Origin: Christensenella sp. UBA1750
GTDB taxonomy: Bacteria > Bacillota > Clostridia > Christensenellales > UBA1750
NCBI GenBank assembly: GCA_002315655.1
Contig: DCHO01000049.1
Location: 1 to 61,797, forward strand
Direction of reading: 5' to 3'
Length of the DNA stretch: 61,797 nucleotides
The position numbers were made by a program, and so were the translations under genes. Shown piece after piece: positions 26,211 to 33,620 of this stretch (the first letter of the stretch is position 1; every line of letters starts with the position of its first letter). The notes under the pieces are model-generated. The model was not told the DNA's origin and did not search any database. It saw only the letters and a program-made list of their open reading frames with translations.

Positions 26211-26453
26211 ATGTACGGTCACATGGGTGGCCACGGTTTCCATGGGCACGGCCCCGGCAGACCCGGTATGGGTTTCCCCGGCGGGCACGGTATGCCCCCG
26301 CCCCCGATGGGCGGCTTCTTCGGCAGAGGCTTCGGACGCGGCTGGCGCAGACCCTATCGCCCCGGCGGCTGCGGCTGTATGGGGTGCTTAACAATGCTGG
26401 TGATCCCTGCTTTGCTCATCGGCTTTGTCCTGTCGCTGCTCTTTCTGTTCTGA
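26211..26453 (+). CDS. Gly/His-rich small protein with C-terminal membrane anchor
   Basis: An 80-aa protein of unrecognised family. Residues 1-50 are rich in Gly, His, Pro, Phe and Arg (GHGFHGHGPGRPG, PPPPMGG). A CGCMGC motif follows, then a hydrophobic segment to the C-terminus (LTMLVIPALLIGFVLSLLF). AAGGAGGA lies ahead of the ATG, and a perfect 6-bp inverted repeat (26170-26175 with 26184-26189) sits in the leader. Topology would be a tail-anchored or single-span protein with the basic arm inside. Metal binding by the His and Cys residues is possible but not shown. Confidence 0.65.
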   Translation: MYGHMGGHGFHGHGPGRPGMGFPGGHGMPPPPMGGFFGRGFGRGWRRPYRPGGCGCMGCLTMLVIPALLIGFVLSLLFLF

Positions 26454-26573
26454 AGGTAAAGCAGTGCTGTTCATGGCACACGATCATCTCGCGATTGGGG
26501 AAAAGCTTTCTTTGCGGAACAGTTTATGGTAACGAAATTAAAATGGATTGATGATAATCAGGAGAATAAACGG

Positions 26574-27116
26574 ATGCAGTACGCCATCGAGCTCTACTTT
26601 GATAAGGAAACCGAGAACAAACTTTGGGAGATTCCCAATGCCATTAAGGAAGCCGGGTTTTCCACAAAATATCACGAATGGGGAACCCGTCCGCACATCA
26701 CTTTGGCGTGCTTTTCCGATGTGGACGAGAAGGATGCCGCACAGCGTCTATATGCCTTTGCCGAGCAGCAGAGCGTGATGCCCGCCTACTTGGGCTCGCT
26801 TGCCATGTTCACCGACACCAAGGTCATTTTCGCCGCGCCTGTCATGCGGGAGGAAATGTACGCCATGCAAAAGGGACTGCACAACGCCATGGAGGGCTTT
26901 GACACAAAGGGCTGGGAATGGTATCTGCCCGGGCGTTGGGTGCCGCACTGCGCCCTTGCGCTGATGAGCGAGGATGCGGAGGAAAACTATTTCAAGGCCT
27001 GTAATCTTGCCCTGCGCAGGTTCCGAAAGCTTGCGGGAAAGTTCACCTCCATAGGATTGGTGAAGATTTCCTTCCCGGTTCAGGAGCTTTGTACCTTTGA
27101 ACTCAAAGAGAAGTAA
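26574..27116 (+). CDS. 2'-5' RNA ligase superfamily (2H phosphoesterase) protein
   Basis: A 180-aa protein of the LigT/2H superfamily. The two HxT/S motifs are seen as RPHITLA (His41, Thr43) and VPHCALA (His125), where the second has Ala in place of Thr/Ser at position 127. That weakens but does not exclude activity as a cyclic phosphodiesterase. The ATG at 26574 has AGGAGA upstream. It stands alone and converges with the kinase-like gene. Confidence 0.8.
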   Translation: MQYAIELYFDKETENKLWEIPNAIKEAGFSTKYHEWGTRPHITLACFSDVDEKDAAQRLYAFAEQQSVMPAYLGSLAMFTDTKVIFAAPVMREEMYAMQKGLHNAMEGFDTKGWEWYLPGRWVPHCALALMSEDAEENYFKACNLALRRFRKLAGKFTSIGLVKISFPVQELCTFELKEK

Positions 27117-27264
27117 CAGAAGGTAACTATGCCCTTCTCCGAAAAATTCAGAGAAACATGAAATCCTGCCGGACAGAAAGCCGGAACGTATCGAAATCGT
27201 ATCTTCCCTGTATGACGACCCGACCATGCCCTGCGTTTTTCGCTTTCGTTTTCTATAAAACAGT

Positions 27265-27303
27265 TCATCCCCGAGAATTGCTTGAAAGGATTCTCGGGGA
27301 TGA
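27265..27303. terminator. bidirectional terminator between convergent genes
   Basis: A perfect 14-bp stem (about 27265-27278 with 27290-27303). TTTTGATTT follows on the plus side and ACTGTTTT on the minus side. The 150 nt before it (27117-27264) holds only a short start-less reading frame and no recognised gene. Confidence 0.8.
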
Positions 27304-27310
27304 TTTTGAT

Positions 27311-27820
27311 TTATTGGATTGTATAAAGGGTTTCCTGATAGTCGCTCTCGATGAGGATAACGTCCTTCCCGAAATCCTCCACCATTCTGTGATTCTCGCG
27401 TTTGAGCAGTTCCGGGGTCACATAGGTGTCGTCCAGCCGCTTCTCCACGTCGTTGGCGTGGGCGGTGATGACGGAGAAGTTTTCGTCAATGTAACCATCG
27501 GACAGCGCCAGGCAGATGAGACGGATGTGGGGAAGATACTGCTTCTCAAAATCCTGCCGCCAGTTTGCGGGGATGTAGCAGCCCTCCACAATGAGGTTCT
27601 GCCCGTTCTCGATGGCGGTCTTCACCATCTCCCGAACGATCGGCCAAAGATAGCCCGTGAGTTTGTCCTCATCGTTTACGGTAAGGGTGGTGTTTCCGCT
27701 GCGGATGAGCCCCATTTTTAAGTGGTCAATGGAAAGATAGGGGATGCGGTGCCGCTCCAGCAGCCGTTGTGCCAGCACGGTTTTGCCGGTGTGCGTGGCT
27801 CCTGTGATGAAAATAATCAT
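27311..27820 (-). CDS. P-loop kinase-like protein
   Basis: A 169-aa protein with Walker A GATHTGKT at residues 7-14, a DHLKMG segment and NLIVEGCYIP like the substrate and Walker B region of small-molecule kinases (AAA_33/zeta-type fold). No lid Arg pattern is clear enough to name the substrate. The start lies three nt after the rqcH stop on the same strand, so it is probably cotranscribed with rqcH. No toxin or antitoxin partner is seen. Confidence 0.75.
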   Translation of the reverse strand: MIIFITGATHTGKTVLAQRLLERHRIPYLSIDHLKMGLIRSGNTTLTVNDEDKLTGYLWPIVREMVKTAIENGQNLIVEGCYIPANWRQDFEKQYLPHIRLICLALSDGYIDENFSVITAHANDVEKRLDDTYVTPELLKRENHRMVEDFGKDVILIESDYQETLYTIQ

Positions 27821-27823
27821 TTC

Positions 27824-29563
27824 TTAGCCCTCCTGCGTAAGTTTTCGCACCAGTGTTTCGTCCGGGGTGACATAAAGCGTTCTGTTGTTCGTGAAAATTA
27901 CGAAGCCGGGCTTGGAGCCGCCGGGCTTTTTTACGAATTTGCGGGGAACGTAGTCCACGGGCACATTTTCCGAGTTCTTGCCCTTGGAGAAATACGCCGC
28001 GAGTTTTGCCGCTTCCAGTATGGTTCTCTCGTCCGGGTGGGTGGATTTGATAATGACGTGGCTGCCCGGCATATCCTTGGCGTGGAGCCAGATTTCATCC
28101 CCTGATGCCGCGCCGGTGAGCCTGTCGTTCTGCACGTTGTTCTTTCCCACAAAAATTTCCGTGCCGGAGGTGGAGAGGAAGCGGTAAGGCCGGGACTCGG
28201 GAATCTTCGGGGCTTTTTTGCCCTTGGGCGTGGTGTCGCGCATCAGCCCTTGACGGATCAACTCCTGTCGGATCTCCGCCAGCTCGTCAAAGGTCGTGCA
28301 GATGTCCAAATTTTCCAACTGTCCTTCGATGTAGGCAATCTCGCTTTCGTTGGCGGTCATCTGGTCGATGACGAGATCGGAGGCGGCTTTGAGCTTGTTG
28401 TATTGCTTATAGTACCGCTGGGCGTTCTCGGCGGGAGAGAGCGCGGGATTCATGGCAATCTCCACGTTCTTCATCTCGGGGTCGTAATAGTCCGGCACAA
28501 CGGCCTTGGTAGCGCCACGGGGAATCATGTGGATGGAGGAGGTGATGAGGTCGCCCATCTTGCGCAGCTCGTCCATGTTCTCCGCGTCCAGCAGGGTCTG
28601 CTTCTGAATTGCCAGCTTCTTTTCGTCACGCTCCAAGGCGTTTTGCAGGGTCTTGCGGATGGTGTGCGCGTGCTGCGTCATGCGCTCCTTGAGGTCGCGC
28701 TGGGCGTAGAAGGCATCCATGGCCGCGGATAGGCTTTCGCAGGTCTTTTGGCGAGTATAGTCGCGGGAAAGATAGACAAAGGAGGTCACATCCAGCGGCA
28801 GTCCGCTTTCGTCCACAAGAAGTGTGGGCGTGTCCGTCAGATGGGTGAAGAAGGAATAACATTTCTCCGCAATGGCAGGCAGATTTTCTTCGCTTAATGC
28901 GGCGTTTTCGTTCTCGGAAACGCGGTAGGCGATCTCCTTTGCCGCCTGGGAGGACAGCCCGGACAGCGCACCCTGCAAGGCCTTGTCCATGCGCAGCCCC
29001 ACCTGAGAAGAAAGCGCTTCTGTGAAATCGGACAGGTTCGCGCCGACGGGGTTCAGCTTATCCTGTGCGGGGGGCGTTTCGTAATTCAGCCCAGGCAGCA
29101 CCTCGCGCACCCGGGAAATGTCCTCGGTGATATGCCGCGCACATTCCAGTATGCGCCCGGTTTCGTTGGTCAATATGATATTGGAGTGCCGCCCCATGAT
29201 TTCCACAATGAGACGGCGTTCTTTCAGGTCGCCTAATTCGTCCAGCCCTTCAAAGTGCAGAATCAGCACGCGGTCGCTGCCCAACTGCTCCGCCGACAAA
29301 AAACGACTGCCTAATAAGAACTTGCGCAGGATCATGCAGAAGTTCGGCGGCTGGTCGGGGGACTTTTTGTTCTGCGTGGTCAGATGCACCCGGGCGTGGT
29401 TGGGAGAGGAGGAAATCAGCAGCTTCTGGTTTTTCCCCAGAGCGCGGAGGAGCAGAATTACCTCATCCCGCTCGGTCTGCTGCACCCTGTCCACACGCCC
29501 GCCCACAAGGAGGCTGTTCAGCTCCCTTGTCATGGCGCCCAGCGTAAGTCCGTCCATCGGCAT
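27824..29563 (-). CDS. rqcH: RqcH (NFACT protein, ribosome-associated quality control)
   Basis: A 579-aa protein. NFACT-N (1-200) contains Asp97-Arg98 in GSDRVLILHF, matching the DR pair required for alanine tailing in Bacillus RqcH. A long helical coiled coil follows (about 270-430), then NFACT-R near the C-terminus (WLHAKDMPGSHVIIK). RqcH binds stalled 50S subunits and recruits alanyl-tRNA to add Ala tails that mark nascent chains for degradation. Adjacent genes are a kinase-like protein downstream and a MATE pump upstream. Confidence 0.95.
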   Translation of the reverse strand: MPMDGLTLGAMTRELNSLLVGGRVDRVQQTERDEVILLLRALGKNQKLLISSSPNHARVHLTTQNKKSPDQPPNFCMILRKFLLGSRFLSAEQLGSDRVLILHFEGLDELGDLKERRLIVEIMGRHSNIILTNETGRILECARHITEDISRVREVLPGLNYETPPAQDKLNPVGANLSDFTEALSSQVGLRMDKALQGALSGLSSQAAKEIAYRVSENENAALSEENLPAIAEKCYSFFTHLTDTPTLLVDESGLPLDVTSFVYLSRDYTRQKTCESLSAAMDAFYAQRDLKERMTQHAHTIRKTLQNALERDEKKLAIQKQTLLDAENMDELRKMGDLITSSIHMIPRGATKAVVPDYYDPEMKNVEIAMNPALSPAENAQRYYKQYNKLKAASDLVIDQMTANESEIAYIEGQLENLDICTTFDELAEIRQELIRQGLMRDTTPKGKKAPKIPESRPYRFLSTSGTEIFVGKNNVQNDRLTGAASGDEIWLHAKDMPGSHVIIKSTHPDERTILEAAKLAAYFSKGKNSENVPVDYVPRKFVKKPGGSKPGFVIFTNNRTLYVTPDETLVRKLTQEG

Positions 29564-29578
29564 AGTATCAATTTCTCC

Positions 29579-30922
29579 TTAAACTTTGTTTTTGAGCCAT
29601 TTGTCGCCGCAATAGTGGCGCACAACGCCGAATGCGGCGCGGAAGGCAAGATTGATGGAGTTTGCCATGAAGATGCCCATAACGCCCCAGTGGAGCTTGA
29701 AGCAGAAAATGTAGGTCAGCGGCAGACGCACCAGCCAGACGAAGGACAGCGTGGTGAACATGACGAATTTCACATCCCCTGCGGCGCGCAGCTGCGGGTC
29801 GTTGGAGTTGATGATGCAGCCGAAAAAGTTATAGAGCAGCAGCACCCAGACCAGAGAGGAAGCGGAAGCAATGGTGCCGGAATCGTCGGAATAGATGGAG
29901 CAGAGCGGCTTTGCAAAGATGATGCACACCACAGCCAGCAGTACCGATGCGGAAACGCTGATGATGGTGATTTTGAGGCCTTCTTTTTTCGATTCTCTGA
30001 TCTTTCCCGCGCCGATGAGCCGTCCCACAATGGAGAGCCCCACAGGGGAGACGATGCTCTGCGGCAGTCCCACAAAGGAAGATAAGGTGTTGAGAATCTG
30101 ATAAACCGATGCCTCCTGCGTGCCCAAGGCGATGGACATGGAATTGGCCAGAAGATACCCAAGCTGACAGAAAACGCTTTCCAGCCCGCAGGGAACGCCC
30201 ACATGGAGCAGACGCTTGATGGTGGAAAAATGGGGCTTTACCATGTTGCCAAGTTTGAGCACAAAGAAGCGGTGATCCTTCATTACGATGATGAACATCA
30301 TTATAAAGCCCACAAAGCGGCAGCAAACATAGGCAAGCCCTGCGCCGATTTCTTCCAACCCCAGCACTTTGATAAACAGGAAGCCGAAGCCCACCTGAAA
30401 GACATTCATCACAATGGTAACGATCATAGGGGATTTGGAATTGCCCATGGAGCGGACGGCGGAGGAGAGAATGCTGTGCAAGATCAATGTGGGCAGGGAG
30501 AGCATGAGCATACGGAAATAGCGAACCGCCTCGGAAAGCAGCTTGTCTTCCGCATTGGGCATGGTGAGGGAGAGAATCGGAGTAGCAAGGGTAAAGGACA
30601 GCAGCATCATCAGAACGGTGGTGACAACGCCGAACAGCATGGCCTGTTCCAGCGTCTCTGCTGCGTCCTTGTTCTCCTTTGCGCCGATCTGTCGGGAGAC
30701 CAGCACGGAGGTGCCGGTGGTCAGCATCCCGAAGATGGCATTGATAAAGGTCTGCACGATGTTGGCAGAGCCTATGGCTGCTAATGCGGAGGAAGAAATG
30801 GTGGAAATGATGCGGGAGAAAACCAGACCGATGAATATGGTCAGTGTGTTTTCCAGTATCACGGGGATGGTGAACCGCAGGTTTTGACTGCGGATTTGTC
30901 GGGCTTCGTCAGAACTTGGCAT
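29579..30922 (-). CDS. MATE family efflux transporter
   Basis: A 447-aa polytopic protein with about 12 membrane segments and MATE features (PVILENTLTIFIGLV, GTSVLVSRQIGA, QSIVSPVGLSIVGRLIGAG). The start is the second in-frame ATG, at 30922, with AGAAGGGA upstream; the first (30964) lies two bases after the -10 box and could not be in the transcript. The family exports cationic drugs or metabolites with Na+ or H+; the substrate is unknown. rqcH follows after 15 nt on the same strand. Confidence 0.9.
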   Translation of the reverse strand: MPSSDEARQIRSQNLRFTIPVILENTLTIFIGLVFSRIISTISSSALAAIGSANIVQTFINAIFGMLTTGTSVLVSRQIGAKENKDAAETLEQAMLFGVVTTVLMMLLSFTLATPILSLTMPNAEDKLLSEAVRYFRMLMLSLPTLILHSILSSAVRSMGNSKSPMIVTIVMNVFQVGFGFLFIKVLGLEEIGAGLAYVCCRFVGFIMMFIIVMKDHRFFVLKLGNMVKPHFSTIKRLLHVGVPCGLESVFCQLGYLLANSMSIALGTQEASVYQILNTLSSFVGLPQSIVSPVGLSIVGRLIGAGKIRESKKEGLKITIISVSASVLLAVVCIIFAKPLCSIYSDDSGTIASASSLVWVLLLYNFFGCIINSNDPQLRAAGDVKFVMFTTLSFVWLVRLPLTYIFCFKLHWGVMGIFMANSINLAFRAAFGVVRHYCGDKWLKNKV

Positions 30923-30966
30923 AGAGAGGATCCCTTCTCCGGGCACTTTTCGCGCCCAGCTCATTT

Positions 30967-30975
30967 ATTATAGCA
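30967..30975 (-). promoter_or_regulatory. extended -10 promoter of the MATE-rqcH transcript
   Basis: On the minus strand TGC is directly followed by TATAAT (30972-30967). No convincing -35 is seen. The box position rules out the longer MATE start. Confidence 0.55.
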
Positions 30976-31025
30976 TAATGAGACGTGTCTGAACGTGAAA
31001 TGTGTGCTAATTGTGGCAAAATATG

Positions 31026-31060
31026 AACCCATATCAACATTTTGATGGTCGATATGGGTT
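31026..31060 (-). terminator. hairpin terminator after the ECF-linked unknown gene
   Basis: AACCCATATC and GATATGGGTT form a perfect 10-bp stem (31026-31035 with 31051-31060). CATATTTTG follows in the minus direction. Confidence 0.65.
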
Positions 31061-31066
31061 CGGCTT

Positions 31067-31588
31067 TTATACAATCAGATTTTCGATCACAACGCGATAG
31101 GCGGGGGCATAGGCCTCATGAAAAGCCGCACTGTGGGAGACCATCGGATAATCCTGCTTTGCATATTCTTTGAGATAAGTAAGCAGGTCTTCTTTGGAGA
31201 AGCAAAAAGGGATTTCCTCAAAGTGGCCTGTCAGAATCTCCAGCTTTTCGACAAAGTTTTCTATGCTGCCTGTGTGCGCCTTGGAGGATTCCACAAAGAT
31301 TGAGTTGAGCGTTTCCAAGGGGAGGATGTTTTCATCCAACGCCTGAAAGTGCACCCGCGCCATGCCGTTTCCGATGGGTTCGATGAAGATGTGGTTGTTC
31401 TCATGGGGCGTTTCGGCGTATTCCTTTCGGATGTAGACCAGGCTCCAAGCTGGGTCTTTCACCAGATGCCCGCCGCCGAACTCGTTCTGATAGAGCAGCT
31501 TCACTGCGTCGGTTGGCTGCATCTGCGGGTAGCGGCGTGCGTGGGTGATGAGGATTTCCAACATTTCAAAAAGCGTTTTGTCGTCCAT
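31067..31588 (-). CDS. conserved-looking protein of unknown function
   Basis: A 173-aa soluble protein I do not recognise. Visible features are an N-terminal helical region, the distinctive segment LLYQNEFGGGHLVKDP near residue 30, and acidic, aromatic-rich later parts. There is no signal peptide, membrane segment or known nucleotide motif. It begins one base after the stop of an ECF S component and shares its transcript and terminator, so it may act on the imported vitamin or its product; that is inference from position only. Confidence 0.65.
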   Translation of the reverse strand: MDDKTLFEMLEILITHARRYPQMQPTDAVKLLYQNEFGGGHLVKDPAWSLVYIRKEYAETPHENNHIFIEPIGNGMARVHFQALDENILPLETLNSIFVESSKAHTGSIENFVEKLEILTGHFEEIPFCFSKEDLLTYLKEYAKQDYPMVSHSAAFHEAYAPAYRVVIENLIV

Positions 31589-31589
31589 G

Positions 31590-32132
31590 TTATTCCATCA
31601 GTCTCGCTTTCTTCAAGGCCATGACCAGCAGGGGGATGAGTACGATCTGCACGATGATGCCGGGAATGGCCTCCATGACGGCACCGGCAAGAAAGGCGGA
31701 GAAGGGGAAGGAGCCGGCGGTGAGCCCGGCGATGATGAAGCGTACAAAGCCCCAGATGACGCGCCCTGCAATCATGGCGACAAGGAGAGAAATATAGATG
31801 TTGATATTCTTTTTGGGCAGAGCCTTATACATCAGCCCGGAAATGAGACCGTAGGCCGCCAGCTCAAAGGCCATGGCAAGCCCCACGGGCATGAGCGGCG
31901 GCATCCCAAAGAGCACAAAGCGCAGCAGCGGCGCGATGAAGCCCACGGCCAATCCCCATAAGGGGTCGCAGAGGAAACCGCAGAGCAGCACGGGAATGTG
32001 CATGGGGCAGAGCATGGCGCCGATCTGGGGAATCTGCCCGGTGACAAAGGGCAGAACAAGGGCAAGCGCCAGACAGATGGCGGCGAAAACGAGTTTGCGG
32101 ATGGCAATGCGGGATTTTGTCATTTCAGTCAT
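31590..32132 (-). CDS. ECF transporter S component
   Basis: A 180-aa membrane protein with about six hydrophobic segments. The motif pattern FAAICLALALVLPF followed by IPQIGAMLCPMHIPVLLCGFLC, with PLWGLAVGFIAPLL, is typical of substrate-binding (S) subunits of energy-coupling factor importers for vitamins. The shared EcfA/A'/T module is not in the window. The substrate is unknown. AAAGGAGA precedes the ATG at 32132. The long structured leader may regulate it. Confidence 0.85.
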   Translation of the reverse strand: MTEMTKSRIAIRKLVFAAICLALALVLPFVTGQIPQIGAMLCPMHIPVLLCGFLCDPLWGLAVGFIAPLLRFVLFGMPPLMPVGLAMAFELAAYGLISGLMYKALPKKNINIYISLLVAMIAGRVIWGFVRFIIAGLTAGSFPFSAFLAGAVMEAIPGIIVQIVLIPLLVMALKKARLME

Positions 32133-32280
32133 GAGAATCTCCTTTTCAATTAAAAAAAGAATCGCTTTTCCGATACACGGAAAAACGACACCTTCGTGGT
32201 ATCTATTTCGTTTGGGATTCAGGCTGTTCCTTTGCTCCCTTGCTTCTGCACGGGAAACACCGGCTTCTGCCGATGTTTGC
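32133..32280 (-). promoter_or_regulatory. structured 5' leader of the ECF S gene (candidate cis-regulatory RNA)
   Basis: About 148 nt lie between the predicted transcription start and the ATG. Hairpin 1: 10 bp, 32255-32264 with 32269-32278. Hairpin 2: 32237-32254. Both close on the same GC-AGAA-GC core. Hairpin 3: 32187-32203, followed by GTTTTT. Hairpin 4: 32166-32185, followed by a T7 run. GATAC in the 5' arm of hairpin 3 can instead pair with GTATC in hairpin 4, giving mutually exclusive folds as in riboswitches. It does not match TPP, FMN, cobalamin, preQ1 or THF consensus elements that I know. Confidence 0.45.
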
Positions 32281-32286
32281 AGATAA

Positions 32287-32315
32287 ATATTATCATAAAC
32301 ATAAAGGATTGTCCA
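32287..32315 (-). promoter_or_regulatory. promoter of the ECF S gene
   Basis: On the minus strand TGGACA (32315-32310), an exact 17-nt spacer and TAATAT (32292-32287). Confidence 0.55.
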
Positions 32316-32384
32316 GCGCTTTTTTGTAAAGCATACAGAAGATTCGGTGTTTATTGAAAAATGAGGATTTCCGAAGTTATGGTA

Positions 32385-32413
32385 TTGCCATTGCGGTGGA
32401 AATGTGGTAACAT
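32385..32413 (+). promoter_or_regulatory. sigma-A promoter of the amino-acid ABC operon
   Basis: TTGCCA (32385-32390), a 17-nt spacer and TAACAT (32408-32413). The leader of about 95 nt contains an 8-bp hairpin (TTTTCTGT with ACAGAAAA) and nothing else recognised. Confidence 0.6.
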
Positions 32414-32513
32414 TTACTTGTAATTAGGTGTTTTATGGATTTTCTGTGAACAGAAAAAGATAATCTGATTCTTTTTCGCCATACACTCCGACTGAGCAAA
32501 GGATGGGATACTG

Positions 32514-33608
32514 ATGATCGAGCTGCAGCATCTGAAAAAACAATATGATTCGGCAACGCCGCTGGAGGATGTGTCCGTCACAATCAATCAGGGCGATGTC
32601 ATTGCGGTGATCGGGCCGTCCGGCACGGGAAAATCCACCCTTCTGCGGTGTCTGAATCTGCTGGAAACGCCAACCTCGGGACACATCCTTGTGGACGGCG
32701 AGGACATCACATCGCCCAGGTGCGATCTGAACCGCGTTCGCAGAAAGCTGGGCATGGTGTTCCAGTCCTTCAATCTCTATGAGCATCTGACCGTGGTGGA
32801 AAACTGTATGCTCGCCCAGACCAAGCTGCTCCATCGTTCGCACCGCAAGGCCTATGAAAAGGCCATGGAGCTGCTGCGCTCGGTTGGCATGGAGAATCAG
32901 GCCATGCGTTATCCCTCCCAGCTCTCCGGTGGGCAGAAGCAGCGCGTTGCGATTGCCAGAACGCTGGCCACAGACCCTGATATTATCCTGTTTGATGAGC
33001 CGACCTCCGCCCTTGACCCGCTGACCGTTGACGAGGTGGAGACGGTCATAGCAAAGCTCTCCCGGCAGGGGCGCACCATGATGATCGTCACGCACAGCAT
33101 GGACTTTGCCCGTCGGGTGTCCAACCGTGTGTTCTACATGGATCAGGGCGGCATTTATGAGGACGGCACGCCGGAGCAGATTTTCGAGCATCCGCAAAAG
33201 GAGCTTACCCGCCGCTTCATCAACAGACTCTCTACGCTGGATATGTTGATCACGGAGGAAAATCACGATCTGGAAGAGGAAATCAACAGAATTCATACCT
33301 TCTGCACCGTAAAGGGGCTGTCTCCCCACCGTATCGTGAATGCGTGCAGTGTGTATGAGGAAACCTTGAGTATCTTCTATAATTATTTTACGAAGGGAAG
33401 CAAAACACTGCATTATGTCTTTGTTTACAATGCAGCGGAGGACTTGCTGACCTGCACGCTCACGCCTTACACCTCTACCAAATGGGAGGAAGTCGCAACC
33501 AAAGTGCTCACTTCTCTGGAAACGAAGCTGATTACCCACTCGATCAAGCGATACTGGGAGGACAAAACCGAAGAGGGCAACGGTTTCTCCAGCGTTTATG
33601 AGATATAA
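32514..33608 (+). CDS. polar amino-acid ABC transporter ATPase with extra C-terminal domain
   Basis: A 364-aa protein. Residues 1 to about 245 are a GlnQ/HisP-type ATPase: Walker A GPSGTGKST, signature LSGGQKQRVA, Walker B IILFDEPTSALDP and a switch His in VTHSMD. GlnQ proteins end near 245, but about 115 more residues follow here. That extension (HRIVNACSVYEETLSIFY, then a beta-rich stretch) is not a known ABC regulatory domain; its helix-then-strands pattern distantly resembles a GHKL/RsbW-type fold without its motifs. The next gene, 12 nt downstream, is its permease fusion. Confidence 0.9.
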   Translation: MIELQHLKKQYDSATPLEDVSVTINQGDVIAVIGPSGTGKSTLLRCLNLLETPTSGHILVDGEDITSPRCDLNRVRRKLGMVFQSFNLYEHLTVVENCMLAQTKLLHRSHRKAYEKAMELLRSVGMENQAMRYPSQLSGGQKQRVAIARTLATDPDIILFDEPTSALDPLTVDEVETVIAKLSRQGRTMMIVTHSMDFARRVSNRVFYMDQGGIYEDGTPEQIFEHPQKELTRRFINRLSTLDMLITEENHDLEEEINRIHTFCTVKGLSPHRIVNACSVYEETLSIFYNYFTKGSKTLHYVFVYNAAEDLLTCTLTPYTSTKWEEVATKVLTSLETKLITHSIKRYWEDKTEEGNGFSSVYEI

Positions 33609-33620
33609 GGAGGTGGGAAT

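Noticed and set aside
27117..27260. Possible small gene reading ...EILPDRKPERIEIVSS...
   Set aside because: The frame is open to 27258 but has no start codon and no ribosome site; it may be a remnant, but it cannot be supported as a gene.
32133..32280. THF, TPP or cobalamin riboswitch
   Set aside because: The conserved cores of those classes are not present by eye; only generic hairpins are seen, so it is listed as unassigned.
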